Source: Wuchereria bancrofti
Taxonomy: Eukaryota > Nematoda > Chromadorea > Rhabditida > Onchocercidae
Direction of reading: 5' to 3'
NCBI GenBank assembly: GCA_005281725.1
Contig: SSBO01000012.1
Span: forward strand, 16,525,865 to 16,589,864
DNA: 64,000 bases
Shown here: one piece after another, positions 39,708 through 52,670 of the stretch
Position numbering within the stretch: the stretch's first letter is position 1
Layout of the letters: the number at the start of each line of letters is the position of its first letter
Program-made: the position numbers and the translations under genes
Notes under the pieces: generated by a model
What the model saw: the letters and a program-made list of their open reading frames with translations, nothing else
Databases searched by the model: none
Told to the model about the DNA's origin: nothing

Positions 39708-42700
39708 TAAAAAGTTGTAAATTTAAATGGGAGAAATATGATTCTTGAAGGCTTGATTGGATATCGGTGTCGTGAATTTGAAGTAATTTTTTGGTCAGAA
39801 GAGTTCACTTGACTTACTTTAAGTTTGTAGAACTTGAACTGAACCTTTTGCTTCTTGTCTGCGAGCAAGAACCACCCAGATATCGTTTATTTTCTCTATA
39901 AGTGTGAATCGATACAATATACAGTCGAATAATTGAAACAGCGAAGGAATAAAAGATACTGTTGAATAGGAGGAAGAGAAGACTGCCACCGATCGTTTCT
40001 TTTTTATTAACTGATCAGAGAAGATTTTTAAAGATGTAGGAAGTGGGCTGGCTTAGCAGATTAACATTTACAATGAAGATGTACATTTACTATTTGATAT
40101 ATTTGAGGTTTAGATAAAGAATTCATTGTTTCAAAAATGGGATATAACAAAGGAATAATGAATTGGTTTATAGTGATGAATCATTGGCATTATTCTAAAC
40201 ACTTAGTGTGGAATATTTTTCCGGTTTTTCGACAATCGGTGCAACATGGTAAGAAAGCTTATTTAGTTCTTTTTTGCGCCAACTTCATAGATGATATTTG
40301 TTTTTTCGAGTGATATTGTCACAGACTTTTAGTTTTGGAGGCTTTTAAAAATATTGACATCTTTGAAGACTGACTGCTGTATATTTTAGTTTTGTATTTA
40401 TAGGATTTTCATGTCAAGTTTTGAAATTTCGTTTACCTATATTTTAAATCCATGTAAATTCCTGAACAAATAAATTTTCATATAAACGAGAAAAGAAGAT
40501 ACAATTTCGAATCAAGAAATATCCGAATATTTTAAAGTGCTTTTTTTAAATTTTTCGTCTTCCTTACTTAAGTTAAACTATCTTAGTGGAACTGTACATG
40601 CAAAATTATAAGAGGATTTTCAGAAAATCGAAAATAATGGTTTCTGTCGTTTGGATAAACAACGGGAAAACAATTAGGAAATAAATGAGACGAAGGGTAA
40701 AAACGAAGTACTTTATTGAAAAATAAAATGGTTGTGATTTAAATTTTTCCGAGTTTTGTTTTCTAATTTGTTAAGCTGATTACAGCGATTGTTCACACAC
40801 TCACGGACACTCATGGAAAAAGAGCAGCTATCAAAGAGCATTACTAATTCCTTCAAAAATATCATTATCCTAATTGCTTTCTTGTATCAATTTATAACTG
40901 AATATGTAATCGTTTCCCACATTTTGTTCATATTCTTAATCCCAAATAGCAAAAATTAAAAAGAAAAAATTGAAAAGCTATTCTTTTGCTCTCTTGATAC
41001 TATCCTATCCTTGCTGTGCTCTTAGATAATTTTTTTAGTCAATTATTCACTTAACCAATATTCTTTCAGAATGATCTTTGAGTCCTAGTAACGTAGAAAT
41101 GATTTACAATCTAAAGGGCTGTTGATCGTTGCATCACAGCTGTAACGTTTAAGTCGAGAAACAAGTACATATTAAAAAAATCAACTAATCAGAGATTCGG
41201 CAACAGAACATATAACTTTTAAAATTAATGATGTTTTTCATAACGATAGCCGGACAATAAAATAATAGCAGAATTGGTGCGACATGAAATATTCTGGAAA
41301 TTGCTTGAAATTTTTTTCGAATCTTCTCTCATTCAGATGCAATTGTTAAATTGCTTAATTACTTCTTTATTAAAAATTGAAAAAGTCAGACAAAATATTT
41401 CTATTTTGGTAATCATTTATATTAATTTAAAGGAAATTTGAGTATTGCTAGAGTTGATGAAGTTAACATTTTCATGTAGAAGAACTAAACATTTGTTATT
41501 TTACCCTTCGCACCACACTGTTGATCATTTTCTTAGATTTACTTATTTGTTGTTTATATCGATACATCTGTCCATTTATCGTTGCATATGCTTTGTATAG
41601 TTGTATTGCCAAATTTCCATCATGTTATTCCAATCACGAATATTTTTAAAGAGTTGATTCGATAGTTGTCGGTCGGTTCATCGATTATAAACTGCTCCTT
41701 CTGTCTTGTTTTATTTCATTCAATTCAAATGATGCAAAACTCGTCGTGCAATGAAGTGACAACGAAAAAGATACACTCTTTTTATGACTTCATTTACTTC
41801 TCTATTGTTAAAACTTCCTCTTGTTTTCAATGTACCACCTTTTTGTTTAATATGCATTAACTTAGTTACTAACAAAGTTTTGCATTGTTAATGATTTTTC
41901 TTTTTTTCTCTAACAAAAAGGAAGAAATTTCCTGAGAAGTAAATTGCAATAAGAAAAGCGATTCACTTCTCCGTATTACAGAATCTCTTCTTTATTGTGT
42001 ATGTAAGGAATTCGGGAGAAAGATAAATTTCAATTATATTTTTGACATTATAAATACGTGTAACGATATTTGATATTATGAATATATGGGACAATATCTT
42101 GAATGCACGTCGTAGACAGCGGTAACAAATTTTTTAAAATAGGGGTTTGCTTTCAGATTGTTCAATGAAACTGATGTGTAGCGCCAGTAAACGTTATCTG
42201 CCAATCATGTTGTGAAAATTTGAAATCTGTGTAAATCAGATTAGCTAATTCCCTGATTCTGATGGAATTTTCACATCATCGATCTTGCTGAAAATTCATA
42301 TCGAATGCATTACTGTTCGTTTTAGATTTTATGGTTAAATTTCCTACCTTTAGTCACGACTTTAGTAATGATCACCTGCAGTTTTTTACCTTCTATGTTA
42401 GCTCATGATGATTACACAGAAATGGTTGCAAAGTTATAAAGAGCATTTACTTCATGTACTCCTTATGAGAGAAGCAAATTAATCGAACAGATTGTTAGAT
42501 TTCATTTTTCATAACAATCACTGGAAATCCCAGAGTTTCAGTACTTGAGTATACGTAGAAAACTGTTGAAGTATAACTCACCGAAAACTATTCGATCATT
42601 TCATCTCTTTACTGTCAGGAAGTTTTTTGTAAGGCTATCGAAATATTTCAAAATGAACTTACTGTATTCAGGTGAGCCCTACTTTAACTTCCACTCAAGT

Positions 42701-45442
42701 TCATTGATGGTTCAAGTTATTTTTCTCTGACAGCTTGAGGCTGTTTCCTCGGTATTCTTCGATATTCCATAGCTATTCCTTTTCTAATATTATGTTAAAA
42801 TATTTGATTTATTAGATAACCAACATAGAATCAACATGATAATTGAACGCGGAATGGCTACAAACTTAAAATACGGAGACAATTTGTATTGAAATAACAT
42901 TTGGACATCTTTAAGAATCTGATTAAGTGACAAGAATAGCAAACGATTGGGAAAAAACCTAATGTTTGTGGGTTAGACTAATTATAGCAGTAAGTTAGGA
43001 AGTTAACTGGTTTCATCTGATATGACTGTCTCATTAATAATGGATGTAATGCTATAGCGATCTAAGCCACTATATATTCTGGTCTTAATCCCATGAAATG
43101 CTGAAAGGACTGATACTTTCGTCAGTCCGACATATTTTTTAGCTCTCATACTCTCAACCTTTGTAATCAGATGACGATTTTTTATCAAGGGAAAGATGGT
43201 TTTTTTAAATTCAGCGCATCTCACAGTCAGTAACTCCTGAAATATCTTTTCATTCTCGCTTCCCTTTGCTTCTATTACAATGTGAAAATATGCAATGTAC
43301 TCCTTGATATTAATCAACTACTAATGTGTTGAACATTTTCTTAATGCTGAAATCTCCACTTAACCTTAGCCATGTCAAATGCTTATCATTTGATAAATTA
43401 TCATTTGATTAATAAAAAATTGTCGTGATAAATTTTTTGGTACATAATAATAATTACAACGAACTAATGCTTTGGGTCTATTGCAGTCTTTTCAATCAAG
43501 AAGTTTGTGTGTTACGACTTTTTTCTTTTAGTTATTTAAGCTAAGTCCTCTCCTCCATGTGTTTTAATTACGGTTTCCTGTTTTCGCTTGTATTCATAAT
43601 TCATTCACATGATGAAGACAAAACTTTTCCTGCCCCTCTAATAAAATGTATTATGCCGGCTTTGATGTGATACCGATCACATCACCTCTAAAACTGCTGC
43701 AAGGGAATGAATATTTGGAAGCGAAATTCATGTGGTTCTGAGATTAGTGACCATATATGAAAGGTATAGATAAGATCACTAATATCCAGTGTTCTCATTC
43801 TGCCTAAGGTTAAAGGAAGGCTTTTTCTGTATTTCCATGGTATGCAAATATCACAGGTTATTTGAGAACGGATAAAAGGAGAAAAGAGAGAGAGAGCTAG
43901 GGCTATTTAATGTCCTTCGTGGATGGCATGTGTCCTCTCCCGACATGTGTTATTTTTGAGAAGGGAGTGCATTCTTCTCATTTTCAATCGTTCCGATACG
44001 GACACTGACATTAACTTGCTCCAGGTAGTACAACTCACGTCAACCATATGCACCTTCTGTAGCTGCGACACACACACACATCCGGTAAACCATGGCACTG
44101 ACCTTCGCATTAACTTAACAATAATCACATGTCAACCGTTCACGTTCCTTCCTCAAAAACTGCCTGATGTTATATGCTCACTGATATTGATCCGATCGGA
44201 GCTCTGCTGCACTACTCTCCCTGGTATAACGGTGCACTACTGGTGGGAAGACGGAGTATGTAAGGGAGAAGTTAGACCAAGCAATAATGACCTGTCCTCG
44301 ATCGATCTATGAAAAGAACGAGATGAAACGATATCATTCCAGTGGACAATCTCCCGTCCACTACACTGTGTTGTGACTCTCATTGATGTCCAATTTCCTA
44401 GAGGACATATGCAGTGGATGGGTGAACAATTGATATTGTTCAATTCAGAGCATCCCATGATTTATCAACTTTGTATATTTTTTGCGATTTATCGTACCAC
44501 CCACCATCCAGTGATCTATCGTACTGTTCAATGATACAGGAAGCCAAGAGTATGTAAATGGAGGGAACATACGGTTTATTCCCAGTAATGGCATTAGTAT
44601 TAGATAGTTATATACTGACACTCATATATATATATAATATGGGAAAGAGAGGAGGAGAGAGTATGCAATTTGTTGAAAATAATGGGATTAACATGACATG
44701 ATAAAATTAGCTGTGAAATAACAATTAAAATTGACTAGAATAAAGTTGAGATGACAATTCATTGCGATATCATATCACTTTCGAACTACCTCCTAAGAAA
44801 TAAACTTATCTCAAAACGTGAAGCTTACCTATCCATCTATCTCCTGTTTCTTCTTTCTACTCAAAACTAGTGAGACCAATTAATAAATAAGAAGATGAAA
44901 TTTAATAGCATGCAATAATAAATAAACCCAAAAGACGAAAGAACAAATAAGAAGAAAGTGAAGAAATGACTCATTCCAGGCATGCTAAATACAAGTACAA
45001 GTAGGCTTATTTAATTGTGGTTCGATGAGCGTTGTCAGTGGCATTAGCATTGTGCTAAGCAGTTACTATATTACACTATTCATTAAAATCACTAATGCAA
45101 TATACACTATATTACCACTTATCAACGAAAAAATTAGTGTGTTATTTGCACTGCAAAGCAGATCGAAGTTCAAGTCAACCTGTCAAAAATTAGAAATGAT
45201 TAGAAATTAAAAATAATACGGTAAGGTCTTTTTTGGCATTAAACGTAGTGCATGTTAGTGCATTAAGATACAGTATTCCGTAGAAAACTTTTGTTGACAA
45301 GCAAATACTTTTCAACACCATTTGTAACGACAGCCTGTTTATGGAAAAGACTCAATGTCGATTGTTGATACAACCAATTACTGACGAATTTAACTTCGTT
45401 AAGTAAATATGATGCGTGGTGCAATCTATTTTACAGTACTGA
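39708..45442. other. 5.7 kb region between convergent tetraspanin and insulin-like genes
   Basis: An AATAAA at 39948-39953 could end the tetraspanin transcript. Otherwise no gene is supported. A 104-codon minus frame at 43003-43317 has no recognisable domain. A relatively GC-rich block at 43880-44540 carries overlapping frames on both strands but no identifiable product, and short AT repeats lie near 44625-44640. Confidence 0.4.
43003..43317 (-). CDS. Unrecognised 104-codon open frame
   Basis: An intronless minus-strand frame starting with ATG 43317. Its composition is mixed charged and hydrophobic, with no signal peptide, membrane segment or known motif. No acceptor or polyadenylation context singles it out. 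Its length is somewhat above background for this AT-rich DNA, so it is listed, but chance is the more likely explanation. Confidence 0.15.
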   Translation of the reverse strand: MINIKEYIAYFHIVIEAKGSENEKIFQELLTVRCAEFKKTIFPLIKNRHLITKVESMRAKKYVGLTKVSVLSAFHGIKTRIYSGLDRYSITSIINETVISDETS

Positions 45443-46168
45443 CTAGTCCATAATCATCATATCAACCGCAATTTGACAACATGAATTTTCGCAGAAGTCG
45501 CATAAGTACTGTCTGGTACAACCATTTGGCCGACAGCAATCCGAGATTATTTCTGAAAAGAAATCGATAAGCATACGATTACTGTATCCGATTCCAGCTT
45601 AAAATTTTCTGTATGAAAATAACTAATTAATAGAAAAGTAATCTTAAACTAGTTCCAGCAGAATAGTTTTAACATTTTTATGAGCATAAATTTTCTATTC
45701 GTCGCAATTGGTTGATTCTCCTCTGTTGGCCCTCTAACTCTATATCGTGCTTGAACTTTTCACTTCCTAAGAAATAATTAATCATTCAATTTAGGTTCGA
45801 AAAATGGTTTAAACGGATGTTAAGCAGCTAAACTTTTCAAAAACAGCAAAAAACTGCAAAAGTGATCGTGGAAAGTTAAAAGCCATCTTATTCGCAACCT
45901 TATTCATTCTATTCTATCGGATACATACGATATTTTCAAATTTTGAAATTCAAAGTCAGCTGCTATTAGTTACTTTATTTTTAAACAAACCTTTCCCGGC
46001 ATATTTCAGTGTATGTTTCAACAATCCGCCGCTTTTTCGACATATTCTTTGCATTGTGAAGCGATCTTTCACCGAACATATTTTGTGGCGTTCCATGCAC
46101 TCATCCCTAACACTTAACGATAAGGCAACGCATACTGCCCACAGCAACAATATACCGGTCGTTTTCAT
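45443..46168 (-). CDS. Insulin-like peptide precursor with extra cysteines
   Basis: Two minus-strand exons, 46168-45991 and 45552-45443, join in phase 1 to give 95 residues. Residues 1-20 are a signal peptide (MKTTGILLLWAVCVALSLSV). The B-chain region has C31 and C43 separated by 11 residues (KICSVKDRFTMQRICRKSGG), the insulin B-chain spacing. A short lysine-rich connecting segment follows, then an A-chain-like region: C65 C66, four residues, C71, eight residues, C80 (DCCRPNGCTRQYLCDFC). The C-x8-C spacing is that of insulin A chains; the first gap is one longer than the usual three. The intron sits in the connecting peptide in phase 1, as in insulin genes generally. Extra cysteines C24, C77, C84 and C85 give ten in the mature region. 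An alternative donor after 45492 could drop the last two. Expected role: secreted ligand of the DAF-2-type receptor. In-frame codons upstream of 46168 precede the signal peptide and were not used. Confidence 0.75.
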
Positions 46169-46170
46169 TT

Positions 46171-46180
46171 CTAATATATA
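46171..46180 (-). promoter_or_regulatory. Candidate spliced-leader acceptor of the insulin-like gene
   Basis: On the minus strand ATATATTAG ends two bases before the ATG at 46168. Its position fits a trans-splice acceptor, though the pyrimidine tract is weak. Confidence 0.3.
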
Positions 46181-49100
46181 TATCGAATGATTACGGATAT
46201 ATTCAGACAAGAAAAATTTGGTGACAATTAATCACATCATATAGTGAATGGATGCCATCTGTAACATTTCAATAGGATTTCAGCAACTGATGAGTCCAAA
46301 CACCATGATTGTGTAAAATGTGATTAATATAATTTATTATGCGTCGAATAGTCATTTCAATGCTATCAATGACATGATTATGATTTTTACTAATCATAAC
46401 AGTAATAGCTATTTTTCAGAGTTGTTATATTGTTATTTTGTAGGAATGATGTTGATCGACCCAATCATTTAAATGTAAACATGGTCAGCTCTAGAAATAA
46501 AGCATGTTAATAGTACTTTAAATTAGAGTGTGATAAGATATAAAAAATTAGCTAGACTGAGTTAAATCAACTGAAACAGGTGATTCTAAACAATTAGGAC
46601 AATAAATATATTCATAAACGCAGTAATTAAATGTTTATTTTATAATTTATAAATTTGATTTATTCATGTTTAAGAATGAGTTTCATTCCTACATTGATTT
46701 GCATTCATAAAGTATACAAATAACTTAGTAAGTTCGTTTGTAAACGAAATTCGAAAAACCCTGAGCACTTTTTTCTTTTACTGAAAACAATAAGAAAGTG
46801 AAGGTATTTTGAATAACAAGAGGTAATTCAGTTAAATTCACATTCGCAGAACGCTCGCATATCTTTCCAATGAATACTACAAATTTTTAGCACAGTAACT
46901 TTTTACTCGTAATTTTTTTTTCAGTACGGTTCAATTGTACCGCTTATTTAATAGAAGCTAATTTACAACTAATTAAAATAACAAACTTGATTAATAACCT
47001 ATTTGATTACCTATCTAATGATCTGATTAATACAAACTATGAAAAAGCAAATGAATAAGTCTTATAAAGTGAGTCGATAAAAGAAGACAACACATCAGCT
47101 TATATTCTTAACTATCACTGCAGGGATTGGTTTCGGAAGCAGCATGAGCACGGGTAATTAAGTAGTTTTGCAAGGGGATGGATGAGGGTGGACCCTGCTC
47201 TGCCCAACCCATCCTGCCCGCCCTACCTCTCCCCGTTTGCTGATATCACCACTAGAATACGAGCACGAGCACTACCATCGGCAGGACATTTTCCTATCAC
47301 CTCCTTCCCTCCTTACTTCCTTTTCCATTTCACTTCTCCTGATTTGTGGTACTAAGTACAGTATTCCAGTGTACGACAAAGCTTATGCAAATGAACGTAT
47401 AGTTGAATTATACCAATAATAATAGTTCCATGTTTTGTTTTTAAAACGGCAAGCAGTTCAAACTTAAGTATTAAAATTGTCAAATTTAATAAGAAACAGT
47501 GCTAAATGTTTGAAATTAATTTAGCATCCTACTGTTTTTCATGATTAAATATTGTTGAAAAACAAATTGCTTCAACCACATCTGCTTTAACGCAAATTCC
47601 TATTCATTCAATTAGAAGCGAATTTTTTAAGAAAGTGCTGGCAATAATAAGTATAGGAAAGTGAAAGCAGCAAGAACATAAATATCATTCGACAATTTCC
47701 AGTGCAATCTTTAAGGATCGCACTACCACTTGTTGCTTTTCTTCATGTAGCAAAACCTTAAAAGAATTCAGAAAAAGTTGGTGAATACTAAATAGGATGT
47801 AAAACAAAAGGAAAGTTTTGCAGAAAATCTTGACGCTATAGTACTGTTTGCTGTTGTACAATACATAAACATCAGTACAAGAATTCTGAACTAACGTCTA
47901 ACTTTGAAGCATAGACAATGATACCTCCAAAACTAAATTGCCAACATTATGTTTTGTCAATTTATTTTCTTTATTTAAGGAAGTAATACATTTAAGAAAA
48001 AATTTTTTATAATAAGTAAATGACGAGGAAGTGTTTTCAATTTGCGTTGGATGCTATCTAGGACCCTTTCTTTGAATAAACAAAAATCTGAGAAAGCTTT
48101 GATAAAGGAACATAAATTGCTACAAGATCTATCATCAGATGAAATTATGGCTTTGCTCTCCTGGCCGGTTATGACGCGTCAAGGCCATATCTAAGGAACG
48201 TTTTTTTTAACATCTATCCTTAGTTGGTAGTAAAAAAATGACTATTGGAGGATGGTCCAGGGTGATACGAACATCGCGTTAAATTCTGTTTCCCGCTAGT
48301 GTTTGCGTGTGAAAAAAATGGTGAACACATGAAAAAAATTCAACTGATTGCTTATAGCGTTGACAAGTGATGCTATGTTTTATTTTAAATAAAAAGAAAA
48401 AGAAACAAAAAAACGCTAAGAAGCAGTCAGTTAACTTTGATTTTTACGAATGGAGAGGGACATAAACCAAATCAAAATTAAATATGATTAAGATGATATG
48501 ATGATGATTGCCATCCCAAGAATGAATAGGTAATCTGTCATCTTTCACATCATTTTACATTAATTTTATGAAATAATGATATAAACAGATAAATTATACT
48601 TTTATAAATATCTGAGAAAGTAATTTTACAAATTGCTATCATCTGCTGGTTTGATCAATGAATTGTAATAAAGATGCATTTGTTTTTCAAACTCACAAAT
48701 CGTTTTAGTGGAATTATCATTGTAAGACTAATAAGCAGTAGTCAAAGACCATAGAAGCTTATCACTTTAATTTAATAAGTCACAATTTTAGGATGAAAAT
48801 TTATTCCCACCATTGTCTTAGAAAACACAACTGCTATTTTTCCTTTCAATTTTTTCTTTATCAATCCAATTATTTTGAAGAATTACAAATTCATAAAGTT
48901 CTTCAAGCAGATAACAAGAGACAATAAAGTAGGAATCAGATATAATTATTATGGCAGAGGACTTAAAGTTTGATTTCAAGCTAAGTTAAAGTATATGAAC
49001 CGGATTATTCATACCTGATTAAAGGATAAAAGTTATCTAGTACATTTACTGATTATGTTGAAGTGATCGAAATTCATTTAGCTTCATCGCCTAGTTATTT

Positions 49101-50285
49101 TATACATTTATCAAAATAACTCTGTCTTCCTTATCCTTTTCCAAAAAATACGAAAAAAATAAGTAGCATTTTTCACTTTCAAACCTGTTAAATTTCTAAT
49201 TTGTCATTGAAGCAATTTGAAGGTAACGGGTTTCCAGTGAAGCTTATTCTTCCAACATGTTTTAAAGTTAATTTGATAATTTTAGGTCTTTTCAGTCAGT
49301 GATAGCTAATTTTAAGTTTTTTCAGTTAGAAAAGACCTAAAATTCTTTTATCGCTTCTCTGCAAGAATGTTTTGCGTTGCAACTCATTTCCGATTCAAAA
49401 AACAAACAAGAGGATGGTGCAGTCTGAAATCTTTTTCATGTGACTACCTTTAATTGAATTTTAATTCTAACTTTTTCCTCAAGATTTTTTTGTCATCAAA
49501 TTTAGAGTGAAATGAAATTAATTTTCTAATGGAATCAATTTCGAGAGTAATTTGAAATTATTTTATTCACCACTCGTCTTATCAGCAAGAGTTCAATTAC
49601 TAATAGACCTACCGCATTTCGGCTGGATTATCTGCAATTCACTGTTTGAAATTATCCTAAAAATGATTTATTTCCCTCAACCACAATACATATTAAATTC
49701 TAACATATATCACTTTTTCATAATGAAGAAACACTTTTTTATAAAAATTCTTACTGTTCTAACAAATCTACTGCATATTATCTTATTGTTCTAGCATCTG
49801 CAATAAAGTAAATAATATTGAGGAACTGATAACAGATCTTGATATTCAATAGTATTGGTGTGATTTTAAAATTTGAAATTGAATGAGTGCAAAATCATAT
49901 TTTGATGTGAAATTACAGATTCTTAAAACAAATGACAAATAAATTTAATTTGTACCAGCGTGAATTTCATTGTTTATTCAGCTGGGATAAGTAGAGATCA
50001 TCCATAAGGAATGATTTTTGAGTGTTTAAGAGTTGCTTTCTAAAAACATCAATCATCAAACTGACTCCTTGCTAAAATTGTTTTTCGTTCCTGAAGAAAT
50101 TTATTGGTGATTGCTAATGGTAATTTCTTTTTCACGAATGAAGATGTTTGGTATTTTGTAAGAATAATCACAACGATACCACTAGTAAGTAATAAAGTTT
50201 CTTCTATCACATCCCACGCACAAAAGACGATTTTTTAAACCTCTATGATAAGTAGGTGTTAATCAGATATGATTACTTCTAGTAA

Positions 50286-50480
50286 TGGCACACTAAAACG
50301 TCTCACTCTGAATTGCTGCTTTACGTCGTTTTTTGAGAAAGCAATAATACCATTTACAACACTCTTCTAAAATAAAAATTGGCATCATTTGGAGTTATTT
50401 TAAAATGAAAAAATTGTAGTGAGAACATGTTATTGGCACACTAAACGCACCACTCTGAACTACTGCTTTACTCCGTTTTC
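50286..50480. repeat. Diverged direct duplication (~50 bp unit)
   Basis: TGGCACACTAAAACGTCTCA at 50286 recurs as TTGGCACACTAAACGCACCA at 50434. Both are followed by CTCTGAAT/CTGCTTTAC-like sequence and a CCGTTTT/CGTTTTT end. Confidence 0.8.
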
Positions 50481-51696
50481 GATCCGTCGCTTCTGAAAAA
50501 TTTCTTTGTTTTCAACAAGACCTTATTTGAAAGCAAAATTTAAAACGGGAAGGATATAAATAACATTTTGCTGTCAAAACTGACAGCAACAGTCCCCAGC
50601 TGAGAAGATGCTGAAAGGCAATTTTGAAATCAGAGATGATAGCTGATGTAGTTCTATGATACCGCCAGCACTGACTCGTCCTCCATGTGCCGTTACCTCC
50701 TGGCACCGTCTCCTGGTAGTCATCACCAACAAAATGCTTTCGCAGTATTAAGATTTATAAAGCTAAAGCTACTGTAAATGGAGCACTGTAAGCTACTCGA
50801 GTTTCAGTGTAAGGCATCATATCACAATCTGCTAGTGATAATGATAACAGTGATGACAAAAATGCAGAAGGCATAATCCTAATGAGGAAAAGATGTTAAT
50901 CAAACATCTTCAGTTGTTTGAGAACAAAGAAGAAGCAGAAATTTGAATATTCTAAAAAAGTCTTTTAAAAAATTACTGCCCTAAATGGACAGACAGATAG
51001 AACGAATGTAAATGTATAGACCACATGTAGATCCATATGCAAACGGAAATCCAAGCAAAATACATCCGGTTCAGTCAGGGAAGAAATCTAATTTCAAAAG
51101 TTATTTTTTACAGTTATCCTCAATTGAATAGCTTTTTGATTTAAGGCTCAGCAGTTAATTTTATTCTTAAACAGATTTTGTTTGCATGAAAGGGTTAAAA
51201 TAGCCGAACATAACCGAAATGAATATAATAAATACTTCTACTTTTAATGCCCTCCCCCTCCCCTGTCCCCCACATTTCTGATTTTTACATCGCTGTGGTT
51301 TTTCATTGGCAACAAAATGACATTTATGGATATTGTGAATTAATTTGTTTTGCCCTTCGTTGTTTCGTCAGATTAAATAAAGCCGACTAATTTAGTAGTT
51401 GCTCTTGGCAAGCTAACGATGTTGAAAACACAAGCTTCAAATGATGCCAATTTGGTTTACTGCTATTAAACTGAACAGATTTACTAAAAAACTAGAAGCA
51501 ACGACTGGTTATTGAAGAGGAAGAATGAAAAGAATGTCGTTTCAATTCACCATAGTGTCGCTTAAAACCAAAATAGTCTTTTTTTACATACTACAATTTA
51601 TAAGGCTTCCAGAAAATTTTTTCTTGAGACACCGAGACACACCATTGGATGGCAATTCCAAATGCTGACGAAGTACAAGGACGAACTGTGTTCAAG

Positions 51697-51786
51697 GTAT
51701 GTTTGATAAAGTTGTGTCCAAGACGTTTTGGATAAAGTTGTGTCCAAGACGTATGTTTGATAAAGTTGTGTCCAAGACGTTTTGCA
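51697..51786. repeat. Three-unit minisatellite
   Basis: Units of 26-28 bp sharing GATAAAGTTGTGTCCAAGAC, preceded alternately by GTATGTTT and GTTTTG (order A-B-A). The first GTATGT also forms a good splice-donor match after AAG. Confidence 0.92.
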
Positions 51787-52589
51787 AAAGAGCCTAGAAG
51801 TTAAACATACTGTTGTCGCCGCAGTACATTTTTATTGTTTATGTAATCCATCTATAGTTGTTATAGACGATATCTCAGAGCTTAGTAAAGTTGTTACACT
51901 TTCCTATTTCTTTCATATTAATTTGAAATATATTTTTGTACTTTTGTGCTTAGGAAGAAATGAATTTTAAAGGTTCTTAAAAGAAAAGATGAAATTTTAA
52001 AAATTTGGTCGGGCGACATTTCCCAGTGATAAAAAATTTCTAAAGATAAGGAATTTCTTTAACATTAGAAGGAGATTTAGAAAGATTTTTGAGCAGTTTC
52101 ATTTCATGTGATCGAAAAAAGCATAGAATGTGCAAAAAAGTAACCCTCAATACCGAAATGAACGACTTTACTGCTTGAACTATCAGAGCGGTCAATCATC
52201 GAATTACATGAAAAATTGAAAAGTAAAAGGATTAGGAGTTCATTGGAGTTTACAAAGATATATTTGTAAATTCATTAAATGTCAAACACTTCGGTTATTA
52301 GTACAGCTTGACTATGATATATATTTTAAGCATAAAATTAACTTCTGTACCACTTTCCTTATTGCAAAATTTCAAGTCGAAAAAGACAAAGATTTCAAAC
52401 CGTAGAGTAATTTCATGAAAAAATAGCTGATATATTTTGCTACTGATGTATTTGAAAAATGTGGAAAGAAGAGGACATCATCCTTGTTTATCATCCTTCA
52501 TCACATTCTGCGCTGTTGAACTACTTATGTTCAAAATATAATCACATTTTTTTCTTTTAGATATATGAAGGTGTAAAGTTTTAAACAAA

Positions 52590-52670
52590 ATGGAGAAGAA
52601 ATTAATATTTGCTGCCATAATGGTAATTATTTTATTGATATTATCTGTGATCTTATTTATTATTAATTAA
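52590..52670 (+). CDS. Candidate 26-residue transmembrane micropeptide
   Basis: A strong acceptor (TTTTTTTCTTTTAG ending at 52560) is followed 29 bases later by ATG and a 26-codon frame ending in TAA. The peptide has a short charged start (MEKKL) and then an unbroken hydrophobic stretch of about 20 residues rich in Ile, Leu and Val. Layout and size recall single-pass muscle micropeptides that regulate SERCA, but there is no sequence match to claim. AT-rich codons favour hydrophobic residues, so chance is a real possibility. An alternative is that MEKKLIFAAIM is a signal-peptide exon ending at the GTAATT donor; no second exon was found. Confidence 0.22.
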   Translation: MEKKLIFAAIMVIILLILSVILFIIN

